Part shown: piece by piece, positions 16,520 through 29,436 of the stretch | Position numbering within the stretch: the first letter of the stretch is position 1 | Layout: every line of letters starts with the position of its first letter | Assembly: GCA_965198995.1 (NCBI GenBank) | Contig: CBDAQG010000002.1 | Location: 620,001-684,000 of the forward strand | Direction: 5' to 3' | Length of the DNA: 64,000 nucleotides | Source: CAXMMR01 sp965198995 | Lineage (GTDB): Bacteria > Pseudomonadota > Alphaproteobacteria > Acetobacterales > Acetobacteraceae | The notes under the pieces: model-generated | What the model saw: the letters and a program-made list of their open reading frames with translations, nothing else | The model's database searches: none | Told to the model about the DNA's origin: nothing | Made by a program: the position numbers and the translations under genes

Positions 16520-16974
16520 TGATGCGCACCGTCCGGCTCGCCAAGGTTGCGGCGCGAGCCGAGACTGTCCGCCTGCGCAGGCTGTTGCTGCGCAGCGTCC
16601 GCCGCGTCGCCTATGCCGCCGTCGCCCTGGTGTTCGCCATCGCCTGCCTGGTGCTGATCCACGCCCTCGGCTTCGAGGCGCTGACCCAGTTCGCCGGCAT
16701 GGCGCCGTTTTGGGCGGCGCTGATCGTGTTCGCCGTCGACCTCGTGCTCACCGCCATCTTCGGCATCCTGGCCGCCGGCGTGGTGCCCGACCCGATCGAG
16801 CGCGAAGCCCTGGCGCTGCGCCAACGCTCGGTCGGCGAGCTGCGTGGCGCGTTGGCACGTGACGCCATTCTGGGCAGCGCCAGCGGGATGTTCGGCCGGC
16901 GCAGTCAGGGCGGCCTCGGCGTGACGCTTGGATCATCCCTGATGCGCAGCGTGCTGCGGCGGGCGCGGCGATAA
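16519..16974 (+). CDS. YqjE-like (phage holin superfamily 6) membrane protein
   Basis: A 151-residue protein with two predicted membrane helices (about residues 32-52 and 62-85) and a basic, Gly/Arg-rich tail. It is translationally coupled to the DUF883 gene, as yqjE is to yqjD. The TAA stop is followed directly by GGCAAGTCCAGGG, the end of repeat copy R2. The function is unknown beyond stress-linked membrane proteins in relatives. Confidence 0.8.
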   Translation: MMRTVRLAKVAARAETVRLRRLLLRSVRRVAYAAVALVFAIACLVLIHALGFEALTQFAGMAPFWAALIVFAVDLVLTAIFGILAAGVVPDPIEREALALRQRSVGELRGALARDAILGSASGMFGRRSQGGLGVTLGSSLMRSVLRRARR

Positions 16975-17080
16975 GGCAAGTCCAGGGCTCTGCCCTGGAC
17001 CCGTCACGCGATAGCGTGCTGCGCACGACGGGGGCGGCGCCCCCAGACCCGCGCACAGGGGCAACACCCCTGGGGTGCTG
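16975..17080. repeat. Structured intergenic element, copy R2 (partial)
   Basis: Begins immediately after the stop codon of the YqjE-like gene with the A hairpin TCCAGGGC-TCT-GCCCTGGA. It then has a degenerate C hairpin GGGGGCGGCGCCCCC and a third small stem CAGGGGCAACACCCCTG. The B module is missing. It lies upstream of icd. Confidence 0.7.
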
Positions 17081-17163
17081 ACTGCAGATCCACTATCCAC
17101 GCTACGGCCTTGCGTCTCGCCGGCTGCGCTCCTAAGCCGCACCCGACGTAAGCGAGGACAGGC

Positions 17164-18390
17164 ATGGCCAAGATCAAGGTAAAGACCCCCGTCGTCGAGC
17201 TCGATGGCGACGAGATGACTCGCATCATCTGGGGCTTCATCAAGGACAAGCTGATCGTCCCCTATCTGGACGTCGACCTGCGCTACTACGACCTCGGCAT
17301 CGAGTATCGCGACGAGACCAACGACCGCGTGACCGTCGACGCCGCCAACGCCATCAAGGAGTTCGGCGTCGGCGTGAAGTGCGCGACCATCACCCCCGAC
17401 GAGGCGCGGGTGAAGGAGTTCAGCCTCAAGAAGATGTGGCGCAGCCCGAACGGCACCATCCGCAACATCCTCGACGGCACGATCTTCCGCGAGCCGATCA
17501 TCTGCAGCAACGTGCCGCGCCTGGTGCCGCATTGGGACCAGCCGATCGTTATCGGCCGCCACGCCTATGGCGACATCTACCGCGCCGTCGAGATGAAGAT
17601 CCCCGGCCCGGGCACCGTGCGGCTGATCTACGAGCCGGCCGACGAGGAGCAGGGCAGGGCGCAGATCCTCTCGGTGATGGAGTTCAAGGGCCCCGGCATC
17701 GCCATGGGCCAGCACAACACGCGCCGCTCGATCGAAGGCTTTGCCCGCGCCTCCTTCAACTACGGCCTGGCGCGCAACTACCCCGTCTATCTCTCGACCA
17801 AGAACACGATCCTGAAAGCCTACGACGGCGCCTTCAAGGACATCTTCCAGGAGGTGTTCGACCAGGAGTTCGCCGACCAGTTCAAGCAGGCGCAGCTCAC
17901 CTACGAGCACCGGCTGATCGACGACATGGTCGCCTCGGCGCTGAAATGGTCGGGCGGCTACGTCTGGGCCTGCAAGAACTACGACGGCGACGTGCAGTCC
18001 GACATCGTCGCCCAGGGCTTCGGCTCGCTCGGGCTGATGACCTCGGTGCTGATGAGCCCCGACGGCCAGACGGTCGAGAGCGAGGCGGCGCACGGCACGG
18101 TGACCCGCCATTTCCGCGAGCACCAGCGCGGCCGCGAGACCTCGACCAACCCGATCGCCTCGATCTTCGCCTGGACGCGCGGGCTGATCTACCGCGGCCG
18201 CTTCGACGCCACGCCCGACGTCACCGCATTCGCCGAGACGCTCGAGCGCGTCTGCATCGAGACCGTCGAGGACGGCCACATGACCAAGGACCTCGCCGTC
18301 CTGGTCGGTCCGCAACAGAAATGGCTCAACACCCAGGACTTCCTCGGCAAGATCGACAGCAACCTGCAGCTCGCGATGGCCAGGGACTGA
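17164..18390 (+). CDS. icd: NADP-dependent isocitrate dehydrogenase (homodimeric, eukaryotic type)
   Basis: A TCA-cycle enzyme converting isocitrate to 2-oxoglutarate with NADP+. At 408 residues it matches subfamily II (alphaproteobacterial and mitochondrial) enzymes, not the E. coli type. The start MAKIKVKTPVVELDGDEMTR, the substrate-binding SPNGTIRNILDGTIFREPI and the metal-binding SDIVAQGFGSLGLMTS region are all present. A GAGGA site precedes the ATG. It is followed after 2 nt by the dienelactone hydrolase gene, so the two probably share a transcript. Confidence 0.97.
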   Translation: MAKIKVKTPVVELDGDEMTRIIWGFIKDKLIVPYLDVDLRYYDLGIEYRDETNDRVTVDAANAIKEFGVGVKCATITPDEARVKEFSLKKMWRSPNGTIRNILDGTIFREPIICSNVPRLVPHWDQPIVIGRHAYGDIYRAVEMKIPGPGTVRLIYEPADEEQGRAQILSVMEFKGPGIAMGQHNTRRSIEGFARASFNYGLARNYPVYLSTKNTILKAYDGAFKDIFQEVFDQEFADQFKQAQLTYEHRLIDDMVASALKWSGGYVWACKNYDGDVQSDIVAQGFGSLGLMTSVLMSPDGQTVESEAAHGTVTRHFREHQRGRETSTNPIASIFAWTRGLIYRGRFDATPDVTAFAETLERVCIETVEDGHMTKDLAVLVGPQQKWLNTQDFLGKIDSNLQLAMARD

Positions 18391-18392
18391 GC

Positions 18393-19211
18393 ATGGAGCG
18401 TCGCCGCTTCGTCAAGACCTCGCTGATCGCCGGCTTCACGCTGGCCACCGGCGGGCCCACCGAGGCGGCGATCACCACGCCCGCCACCGGCCTGCGCGCC
18501 GGCCCGGTGCAGATCCCGGTGAGCGACGGCCACCTGCCCGGCTACTACGCCCGCCCGGAAGGGCCAGCCGCCGTGCCGATCGTCCTCGTCATCGAGGAGA
18601 TCTTCGGCGTCCACGAATACATCCAGGACGTTTGCCGGCGGCTCGCCAGGCTCGGCTACCTGGCCGTCGCGCCGGAGCTCTACGCCCGCGTCGGCGACCT
18701 CTCGACCATGTCGGACCCGCAACAGATAATCCACGACGTCATCCTGCGCGCGCCGGACGCCCAGATGCTGTCCGACCTCGACCACGCCGCCGCCTGGGCG
18801 GCCGGGCAGGGCGGCGAGCCGGCCCGCCTCGGCTGCATCGGCTTCTGTCGCGGCGGCCGTGACGTCTGGCTCTACGCCGAGCACAGCACGGGCTTGAAAG
18901 CGGCCGTCGCCTTCTACGGTCCGGTCGCCGGCGCGACCAGCGCCATCCAGCCCAAGACGCCGCTCGACCTCGCCGCCGGCCTGCATGCACCGTTGCTCGG
19001 CCTCTATGGCGGGCAGGACCACAGCATCGACATCGCCGACGTCCAGCGCGCCGCCGCGCTGGCGCGCGCGGCCGGCCAGACGGTCGAGATCGTCAGCTAC
19101 CCGGATGCCGGGCACGGCTTTCACGCCGATTACCGCCCCAGCTACAACGGGAAGGACGCCGTCGCCGCCTGGGCGCGTGCCGTCGACTGGCTGCGTGGTC
19201 ATGGGGTTTAG
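18393..19211 (+). CDS. Dienelactone hydrolase family protein with Tat signal
   Basis: A 272-residue alpha/beta hydrolase. The N-terminus ERRRFVKTSLIAGFTLATG is a twin-arginine-type signal, so the folded enzyme probably acts in the periplasm. The family triad is visible: nucleophile Cys in IGFCRGG (near residue 150), Asp in GGQDHSID and His in GHGFHADY. The hydrophobic lead-in IVLVIEEIFGVHEYI carries the conserved Glu. The natural substrate is unknown. A T-rich palindrome follows the gene. Confidence 0.92.
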   Translation: MERRRFVKTSLIAGFTLATGGPTEAAITTPATGLRAGPVQIPVSDGHLPGYYARPEGPAAVPIVLVIEEIFGVHEYIQDVCRRLARLGYLAVAPELYARVGDLSTMSDPQQIIHDVILRAPDAQMLSDLDHAAAWAAGQGGEPARLGCIGFCRGGRDVWLYAEHSTGLKAAVAFYGPVAGATSAIQPKTPLDLAAGLHAPLLGLYGGQDHSIDIADVQRAAALARAAGQTVEIVSYPDAGHGFHADYRPSYNGKDAVAAWARAVDWLRGHGV

Positions 19212-19221
19212 CAAGCAAGCC

Positions 19222-19320
19222 ATCCTTTTTTGAAAAAAAGGACCAAAAAACTTTTGCCCGTTTAAGGGTGCGTCAGCCGGATAAAAGTTTTTTGCTTCTT
19301 TTTTTCAAAAAAGAAGCCCT
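19222..19320. repeat. A/T-rich palindromic element T2
   Basis: An approximately 100-bp element with hairpins at both ends. The first is CCTTTTTT-G-AAAAAAAGG (19224-19241). An inner inverted pair AAAAAACTTTT...AAAAGTTTTTT lies around a GC-richer core, and GCTTCTTTTTTT-C-AAAAAAGAAGC closes it (19294-19317). It lies between two plus-strand genes and is a strong bidirectional terminator candidate. The same architecture is at T3. Confidence 0.8.
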
Positions 19321-19338
19321 TCCTTTCTTCGTAGGCCG

Positions 19339-21483
<2,145 letters not shown>

Positions 21484-21529
21484 GAAGGCCAGGGGCGTGG
21501 CCCCTGGCCCCCATATAAAGGCGGAGCCT

Positions 21530-21538
<9 letters not shown>
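21484..21538. repeat. Structured intergenic element, copy R3 (short), supplying the alaS stop
   Basis: Consists only of the A hairpin CCAGGGGC-GTG-GCCCCTGG and the B hairpin AAAGGC-GGA-GCCTTTAAAATCC, between the convergent peptidase and alaS genes. The minus-strand alaS stop codon TAA lies inside the B module (reverse strand GGATTTTAAAGGC), so the element provides the end of the alaS frame. Confidence 0.8.
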
Positions 21539-24175
<2,637 letters not shown>

Positions 24176-24243
24176 CCGGGTCAGTTAGCGCGCGGAAGCG
24201 AGGAAGGCCAGGGCTCAGCCAAGCCACCCCGCCGGCCGCCCGT

Positions 24244-25716
24244 TCAGACGAACGTCGACGCTGGGAGGCCGTTGACGCCCGCCAGCGTCACGGTCGTGTT
24301 GTCTGTGAAGGTGAGGGTGGTGTTGCCACCGGCGAGCGTGATCCGGGGCGCGCTCGCGTAACCCTGGGCGTGCACGAGGTCGATGCCGGGGCGGAAGCCG
24401 ACGATCGTCAGCGCGCCGCCGGCCTGCCCGTTGATGACGCCGAAGAGGTCGGCGCCGCGGCCGGCAAACACACTCGCCTGTCCCGCGCCGGCCTGGATGT
24501 AGTCCTGGGCGCGGCCGCCGACGATGATCTCGGGTCCGGCGCCGGCGAAGATGTCGGCCACGCCCGAGCCGCCGAAAATGGTCGCCGCGCCGCTGCCGCC
24601 GACGATGGTGTCGTTGCCCGAGCCGGCTGCGATCTCATCGGCGCCAGCGCCGGCGAAGAAGGTGTTGTTGCCGGTCGCCCCGGCGCCGGTCAGCGTCTCG
24701 TTGCCGCCGGCCGCGGCGATCACGTTGTTGAGGTCGCCGGTGGCGACGAGCAGGTCGCCATTGCCGCCGCCAGCGAGGGTGACCGGCTGGGCGAACCCGA
24801 GATAGGGTGACCCGCCGGGCTGTGACGACCCGGCAACGATGACGTTGCCGCCCGCCGCGCCACCGAAGATCGCGCCGCCGTCATCCTCGCCGTAAACGGT
24901 CACCCGCCCGCTGCCGCCCTGCACGTCAAGCCCGCCATAGGTGTTGTCTTCCACGGCGTAACTCGGTGATCGGCCAACCTCGCCGATCACCGTCGCATCG
25001 CCGCTGCCGTTGATGACGGTGAGGTCTTCACCGCTGTGAAAGATAGTGGTGTTGGCGGACACCGCGCTGATGGTGTCCTCCCCACGGGCCAGCACCGTGA
25101 CGCTGCCGAGCGAGCGCCCGGCCAGCACCACGGCGTCGTTCTCGACGTCGAGGATGCCGGCGAAACGGCTCAAATCGTCGACGACGATCGAGCCGGTCAC
25201 CGAATTGTCGCGCGGGACCGAGCTGCCCAGTTCGAGCACGTCAGCGCTGGACCCGGTGATCGCGCCGGCCAGCGTGCCGGTGACGCTGGTGATCTCGGCC
25301 GTGCCCGAGATCGCGAGCGGGCTCGAGAACACGCCGGGTTCGCCGCTCAACGTGCCGCTCAGCGCGACCGACGGGCTGGCGAACGCAGCGTCAGGAGCGA
25401 GCGCAAGCGTAGCGTCCGCCTCGATCGTCGTTGAACGCAGCACGGTCAGGCTCGCCGTGGAGCCAAGCAGCAGAGTGCCGCCGGTGACGCTCACATCGTC
25501 GACGGTGTGGCTGCCGGTCAACGCGAGGATCGGGTCGTGGGCGCCGTCGACCTCGATGGCGGCGGCCTGGCCGTCGCCGGTCACATCGTACTGCAGGTCG
25601 GTCGATTGCGGCCCGAGCGCGAATGCCACGGCGTCGACCGAGGTCGGCACGCCGTCGGACCAGTTCGAGGGCTTGTTCCAGTCGCCCGATGTCGCAATCC
25701 AGGTCGTTGTCGCCAT
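24244..25716 (-). CDS. Secreted RTX-like glycine-rich repeat protein
   Basis: A 490-residue acidic, Gly/Ala/Thr-rich protein with no Lys/Arg-rich regions and no Sec signal. It begins ATTTWIATSGDWNKPSNWSD, a motif seen at the start of many type I-secreted or adhesin-like repeat proteins. Irregular beta-repeat units follow. At about residues 350-440 it has RTX-like nonapeptides (GAGADEIAAGSGNDTIVGG) that normally bind calcium, though several Asp positions are lost. Secretion by a type I system through the uncleaved C-terminus is inferred. No T1SS genes are adjacent. ATG 25716 is preferred because a G-rich ribosome-binding site precedes it. Confidence 0.75.
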   Translation of the reverse strand: MATTTWIATSGDWNKPSNWSDGVPTSVDAVAFALGPQSTDLQYDVTGDGQAAAIEVDGAHDPILALTGSHTVDDVSVTGGTLLLGSTASLTVLRSTTIEADATLALAPDAAFASPSVALSGTLSGEPGVFSSPLAISGTAEITSVTGTLAGAITGSSADVLELGSSVPRDNSVTGSIVVDDLSRFAGILDVENDAVVLAGRSLGSVTVLARGEDTISAVSANTTIFHSGEDLTVINGSGDATVIGEVGRSPSYAVEDNTYGGLDVQGGSGRVTVYGEDDGGAIFGGAAGGNVIVAGSSQPGGSPYLGFAQPVTLAGGGNGDLLVATGDLNNVIAAAGGNETLTGAGATGNNTFFAGAGADEIAAGSGNDTIVGGSGAATIFGGSGVADIFAGAGPEIIVGGRAQDYIQAGAGQASVFAGRGADLFGVINGQAGGALTIVGFRPGIDLVHAQGYASAPRITLAGGNTTLTFTDNTTVTLAGVNGLPASTFV

Positions 25717-25866
25717 GGCCTTGCCCCCCACCCACGATGCGGTCTGCGTCTGCCTGCCGACTTAGCCACCCAACGGCGTGTCGCACAACCGGGCGCTGTT
25801 ATTTGCCCCAGGTTGCTCGCGGTCGGTCGACGAGGGCTGGTCCACAGGCCACCGGGCAGCGCGGTG

Positions 25867-27012
25867 TCAGGGGCAGAGCCCGTCGCCCAGAGCCGCGGCG
25901 ATGCCGAGCTCGCCCGGCAGCGCGCCGCGCGGAAACAGCCGCGTCACGTGCCCCATCTTGCGCCCCGTCCGCGCCTCCGCCTTGCCATACAGATGCGGGA
26001 TCAGCCCCGGCGTCGCCAGGATCTCCGGCCACAGCGCCATCTCCTCGGGCCCCACCAGGTTCTTCATCACCGCGTCCGAATGCCGCCCCGCCACCGGCAG
26101 CGGCAGCCCGGCGACGGCGCGGATATGCAGCTCGAACTGGCTCGCCGGGCAGGCGTCGATCGTCCAATGCCCGGAATTATGCGGCCGCGGCGCAATCTCG
26201 TTGACCAGCACCCGCCCCGCCGCATCGACGAACATCTCCACCGCCAGCAGCCCCACCAGGCCCAGCGCCTCGGCCAGCCGCCGCGCAATCCCGCTCGCCG
26301 CCTCGGCAATCCCCGGCGCCACCGGCGCCGGCGCCAGCGTCAGATCGAGGATGTGGTCCCGATGCCGGTTCAGCACCGGGTCGAAGCTCGCCACCTGCCC
26401 ATCCGCCCCGCGCGCCACGATAACGCTGATCTCGCAGGCGAAATCGACCAGCCCCTCAAGGATCAGCGGCCGCGGATCAAGCCGCCGCCACGCCGCATCG
26501 AGCGAGGCCACATCCTCCACCAACGCCTGCCCCTTGCCGTCATAGCCAAGCCGCGTCGTCTTCAGAATGGCCGGCAGCCCGAGCGCCGCCGCCGCCTCCG
26601 CCAGCTCGGCGCGCGAGCCGACCGCCCGCCAGGGCGCGGTCGGAATGCCGGCCGCGTTCACCCGCGTCTTCTCCGTCACCCGGTCCTGGCTGATGCGCAG
26701 GATCGCCGGCGAGGGATGCACCGGCCGCAGCGAGGCCAGCAGCTCGAGCCCGGTCGCGCTCACGTTCTCGAACTCGAAGGTGACCACGTCCACCGCCTCG
26801 GCAAAGGCGCGCAGCCGCGCCCGGTCGTCGTACGAGCCGAGCGTCACGCCATGCGCCACCTGGCCCGCCGGGCAATCCGCCTCGTCGCTGAGGATGTGGC
26901 AGCGATAGCCGAGCCGCGCCGCCGCCAGCGCCGACATCCGCCCAAGCTGGCCGCCGCCGACGATGCCGATGGTGGCGTTCGCCGGCAGCGGCCGGAGCGG
27001 GACGACCGTCAT
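25867..27012 (-). CDS. purK: 5-(carboxyamino)imidazole ribonucleotide synthase PurK
   Basis: A 381-residue ATP-grasp enzyme that carboxylates AIR to N5-CAIR in purine synthesis. It shows GIVGGGQLGRMSALAAARLG at the N-terminus, the ATP-grasp elements KTTRLGYDGKGQ and LVEDV, and the metal-binding VNEIAPRPHNSGHWTIDAC. ATG 27012 lies 7 nt downstream of the purE stop, so purE-purK form one operon and act in consecutive steps. Confidence 0.97.
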   Translation of the reverse strand: MTVVPLRPLPANATIGIVGGGQLGRMSALAAARLGYRCHILSDEADCPAGQVAHGVTLGSYDDRARLRAFAEAVDVVTFEFENVSATGLELLASLRPVHPSPAILRISQDRVTEKTRVNAAGIPTAPWRAVGSRAELAEAAAALGLPAILKTTRLGYDGKGQALVEDVASLDAAWRRLDPRPLILEGLVDFACEISVIVARGADGQVASFDPVLNRHRDHILDLTLAPAPVAPGIAEAASGIARRLAEALGLVGLLAVEMFVDAAGRVLVNEIAPRPHNSGHWTIDACPASQFELHIRAVAGLPLPVAGRHSDAVMKNLVGPEEMALWPEILATPGLIPHLYGKAEARTGRKMGHVTRLFPRGALPGELGIAAALGDGLCP

Positions 27013-27019
27013 GGGCGCA

Positions 27020-27505
27020 TCAATCAGCCGGGATCTCAGCCACCGCGGCGCTCTGCGCCGTCCGCCACGCCCGCAGACGCTCGGCCAGCGCCGCGTCGCC
27101 GCTGGCCAGGATCGCCGCCGCCAGCAGCGCCGCATTGATCGCCCCGGCCCGGCCGATGGCGAGCGTCGCCACCGGTATCCCGGCCGGCATCTGGACGATG
27201 GAGAGCAGGCTGTCGAGCCCGCGCAGCGCCTCGCTCTCCACCGGCACGCCGAGCACCGGCAGCTCGGTCCAGGCCGCGCACATGCCAGGCAGGTGCGCCG
27301 CCCCGCCCGCCCCGGCGATGATCACGCGCAGGCCACGCTCCCGCGCCCCGATGGCATAGTCGCGCAGCCGCTCCGGCGTGCGATGGGCCGAGACGATCCG
27401 CCGCTCATGCGCCACCGCCAGCCGGTCCAGCGTCTCGCCGGCATGCCGCAGCGTCGCCCAATCCGACTGGCTGCCCATGATGATGCCAACGAGCGGGCCG
27501 CCCAT
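27020..27505 (-). CDS. purE: N5-carboxyaminoimidazole ribonucleotide mutase PurE
   Basis: A 161-residue class I PurE that converts N5-CAIR to CAIR, using the product of the adjacent purK. The diagnostic GIIMGSQSDW, the active-site SAHRTPERL and the GAGGAAHLPGM loops are intact. It is full length and the promoter-proximal gene of the pair. The DUF465 gene upstream ends only 7 nt away on the same strand. Confidence 0.97.
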   Translation of the reverse strand: MGGPLVGIIMGSQSDWATLRHAGETLDRLAVAHERRIVSAHRTPERLRDYAIGARERGLRVIIAGAGGAAHLPGMCAAWTELPVLGVPVESEALRGLDSLLSIVQMPAGIPVATLAIGRAGAINAALLAAAILASGDAALAERLRAWRTAQSAAVAEIPAD

Positions 27506-27512
27506 CAGCCGG

Positions 27513-27713
27513 TCACGCGATGCTGTCCGGGATCAGCCGGCTCTCCAGCCAGGACAGCTCGTCCTTGAGCAGCAGCTTGCGCTTCTTGAGCCGCTGCAGC
27601 TGCAACTGGTCGAGCTTCTGGTCGGCCAGGCGCGCGATGACGGTGTCGAGGTCTCGATGTTCGCTGCGCAGCTCATGCAGCTTGCGCAGGAGCGAGTCGC
27701 GGTCGGTCAGCAT
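27513..27713 (-). CDS. DUF465 (YdcH-like) small coiled-coil protein
   Basis: A 66-residue helical protein. The stretch LLRKLHELRSEHRDLDTVIA followed by LQLQRLKKRKLLLKDELSWL is typical of YdcH/DUF465 proteins. ATG 27713 is chosen because TATGGAG precedes it and the upstream open frame lacks family character. It lies 7 nt upstream of purE in the same direction and back-to-back with a second DUF465 gene at 27863. The function is unknown. Confidence 0.9.
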   Translation of the reverse strand: MLTDRDSLLRKLHELRSEHRDLDTVIARLADQKLDQLQLQRLKKRKLLLKDELSWLESRLIPDSIA

Positions 27714-27862
27714 GGCGCTCCATACCACGTCGCGGCGGCCAGGCCATATGCCGCACGCCCCATTCGCAGTGGCATCGCCGGCCCGGAAGGGTCTAGGCTG
27801 CGCGGTCGGCGCCCCTGTCGCCGACACGACCACCTTTGGCTGAGACAATCCAAGGAGGCATC

Positions 27863-28042
27863 ATGACCCTGAGCACACGTCTGGAAAGCCTGAAGACCCG
27901 GCACGCGACCCTCGACGCCCGCATCGAGGCGGAGGATCACCGACCGAAGCCGGATGATCAGGCGGTGGTGCACCTCAAGCTCGAAAAGCTGCGGCTCAAG
28001 GACGAGATGGAGCGACTGAGGTTTAAAGTCGCAGCGGAGTAA
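27863..28042 (+). CDS. DUF465 (YdcH-like) small protein
   Basis: A 59-residue paralogue-like partner of the divergent DUF465 gene. It has the heptad-rich RLESLKTRHATLDARIEAED followed by HLKLEKLRLKDEMERLRF. A perfect AAGGAGG site lies 5 nt before ATG 27863. The TAA stop is immediately followed by GGCAAGGCCAGGGG of the repeat copy that the insertion sequence disrupts. Confidence 0.92.
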   Translation: MTLSTRLESLKTRHATLDARIEAEDHRPKPDDQAVVHLKLEKLRLKDEMERLRFKVAAE

Positions 28043-28078
28043 GGCAAGGCCAGGGGCTTTGCCCCTGGACCCCATTAA

Positions 28079-29369
28079 CAGGATGCGGAAATTCGGCTTC
28101 CCGAATCGGTTGCGAGACGATTCAATAGCTTATCTGAATTGAGCTGAGGACGTTGCGAGTGCGTGGTGCCGATCGTCAGACTGCTGCGATGTTCAGCTAC
28201 GTCAGCCCCGAAGGATTGGTGCCGCAAAATCACCCGTTGCGGGCCATTCGCCCGCTGGTGAACGCCGCATTGCAGCGTCTGTCGCCGCAGTTCGATAAGA
28301 TCTATGCCCCGGGTGGCCGTGATTCGATCGCGCCGGAGCGGCTGCTGCGGGCGCTGTTGCTGCAAGCCCTGTTCTCGGTGCGCTCAGAACGTCAGCTAAT
28401 GGAGCAGATCACCTACAACATGATGTTCCGCTGGTTCGTCGGCCTGTCGATGGATGCGCCGGTGTGGGACGTGACGGTGTTCACCAAGAACCGCGAGCGC
28501 CTGTTGCGGGGCGACATCGCGCGCGGCTTTCTGGCCGCGATCCTGGTGGACACCCAGGTCAAGCCGCTGCTGTCGGACGAGCATTTCTCGGTCGACGGCA
28601 CCCTGATCGAAGCGTGGGCCAGCATGAAGAGCTTTCGTCCCAAGGACGGGTCGGGCGAGCCGCCGACATCCGGCCGCAACGGCGAGGTCGACTTCCGTGG
28701 CGAGCCACGCAGCAACCAGACGCATGCCTCGACCACGGACGTCGACGCGCGGCTCTATAAGAAAGCAGCAGGCCAGGCTGCCAAGCTCTGCCATATCGGG
28801 CACGCGCTGATGGAGAACCGCAACGGTCTGGTGGTGGACACGTCGCTGACCAAGGCCACCGGCACCGCCGAACGTGAAGCCGCCATCGCGATGATCGCAG
28901 ACCTGCCCGACGACGGGCACATCACCTTGGGCACGGACAAAGGCTACGATACTCAGGAGTTCGTCGCCGAGATGCGTCGGCTCGGCGTCACGCCGCATGT
29001 CACGCAGAACACCAAAGGGCGGCGTTCGGCCATCGATGGCCGCACTACGCGCCATGTCGGCTACGCGGCCAGCCTCAGGATTCGCAAGCGCATCGAGGAG
29101 GTGTTCGGCTGGATGAAGACGGTGGGCGGCCTGCGCAAGACCCGCCATCGCGGCACCGACCGGGTCGGGTGGATGTTCACGTTCGTCGCGGCTGCTTACA
29201 ATCTGGTCCGCTTGCCCAAGCTGCTGGCTGGGCCGGTGTAGCCATGCCCGGAGTCTGTCCGAAGGCGTCGCTCAGCCCTTCAGAATAGCGGAAAACGGCT
29301 GAAATCTCCGTGCGGCGCGCGGCCTAAACCGCCGGGACTGAGGAAATCCGGCCAATTTTCCGCAGCCTG
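28079..29369 (+). mobile_element. IS5-family (IS5-group) insertion sequence, about 1291 bp
   Basis: The ends are CAGGATGCGGAAA at the left and, on the complementary strand, CAGGCTGCGGAAAATTGG at the right, agreeing at 12 of the first 13 positions. It is flanked by TTAA at 28075-28078 and 29370-29373, a target duplication that fits the YTAR preference of the IS5 group. One intact transposase gene fills most of it. The insertion is inside repeat R4 and disrupts no gene. Confidence 0.92.
28159..29241 (+). CDS. IS5-family DDE transposase
   Basis: A 360-residue transposase that looks intact. GTG 28159 (giving MRGADRQT) is used because this N-terminus is typical of the group; TTG 28153 is also possible. 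It has an N-terminal SYVSPEGLVPQNHPLRAI DNA-binding region. The catalytic DDE triad lies in FSVDGTLIEAW, LGTDKGYDT and the C-terminal RIEEVFGWMKTVGGLRKTR (the Y-(2)-R-(3)-E-(6)-K-like signature). No frameshift is seen, so the element may be active. Confidence 0.95.
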   Translation: MRGADRQTAAMFSYVSPEGLVPQNHPLRAIRPLVNAALQRLSPQFDKIYAPGGRDSIAPERLLRALLLQALFSVRSERQLMEQITYNMMFRWFVGLSMDAPVWDVTVFTKNRERLLRGDIARGFLAAILVDTQVKPLLSDEHFSVDGTLIEAWASMKSFRPKDGSGEPPTSGRNGEVDFRGEPRSNQTHASTTDVDARLYKKAAGQAAKLCHIGHALMENRNGLVVDTSLTKATGTAEREAAIAMIADLPDDGHITLGTDKGYDTQEFVAEMRRLGVTPHVTQNTKGRRSAIDGRTTRHVGYAASLRIRKRIEEVFGWMKTVGGLRKTRHRGTDRVGWMFTFVAAAYNLVRLPKLLAGPV

Positions 29370-29436
29370 TTAAAGGCGGAGCCTTTAAAATCCACCACTT
29401 AAGTTACGGGGGTTTGGGGCAGAGCCCTGGCCTTCC

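Larger units (their letters stand above)
28043..29436. repeat. Structured intergenic element, copy R4, split by an insertion sequence
   Basis: The left part (28043-28078) holds GGCAAGG and the A hairpin CCAGGGGC-TTT-GCCCCTGG up to CCCCATTAA. The right part (29370-29436) resumes with TTAAAGGCGGAGCCTTTAAA, a short spacer and the terminal A' arm CAGAGCCCTGGCCTTCCC next to the trcR stop. Removing the insertion sequence and one TTAA restores CCCCATTAAAGGCGG, exactly as in copy R5. Confidence 0.9.

Noticed and set aside
28079..29369. Insertion sequence considered as the source of the GC-rich repeat family
   Set aside because: The IS ends (CAGGMTGCGGAAA) share nothing with the repeat ends (AAGGCCAGGG). 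The IS is a passenger inside one copy.
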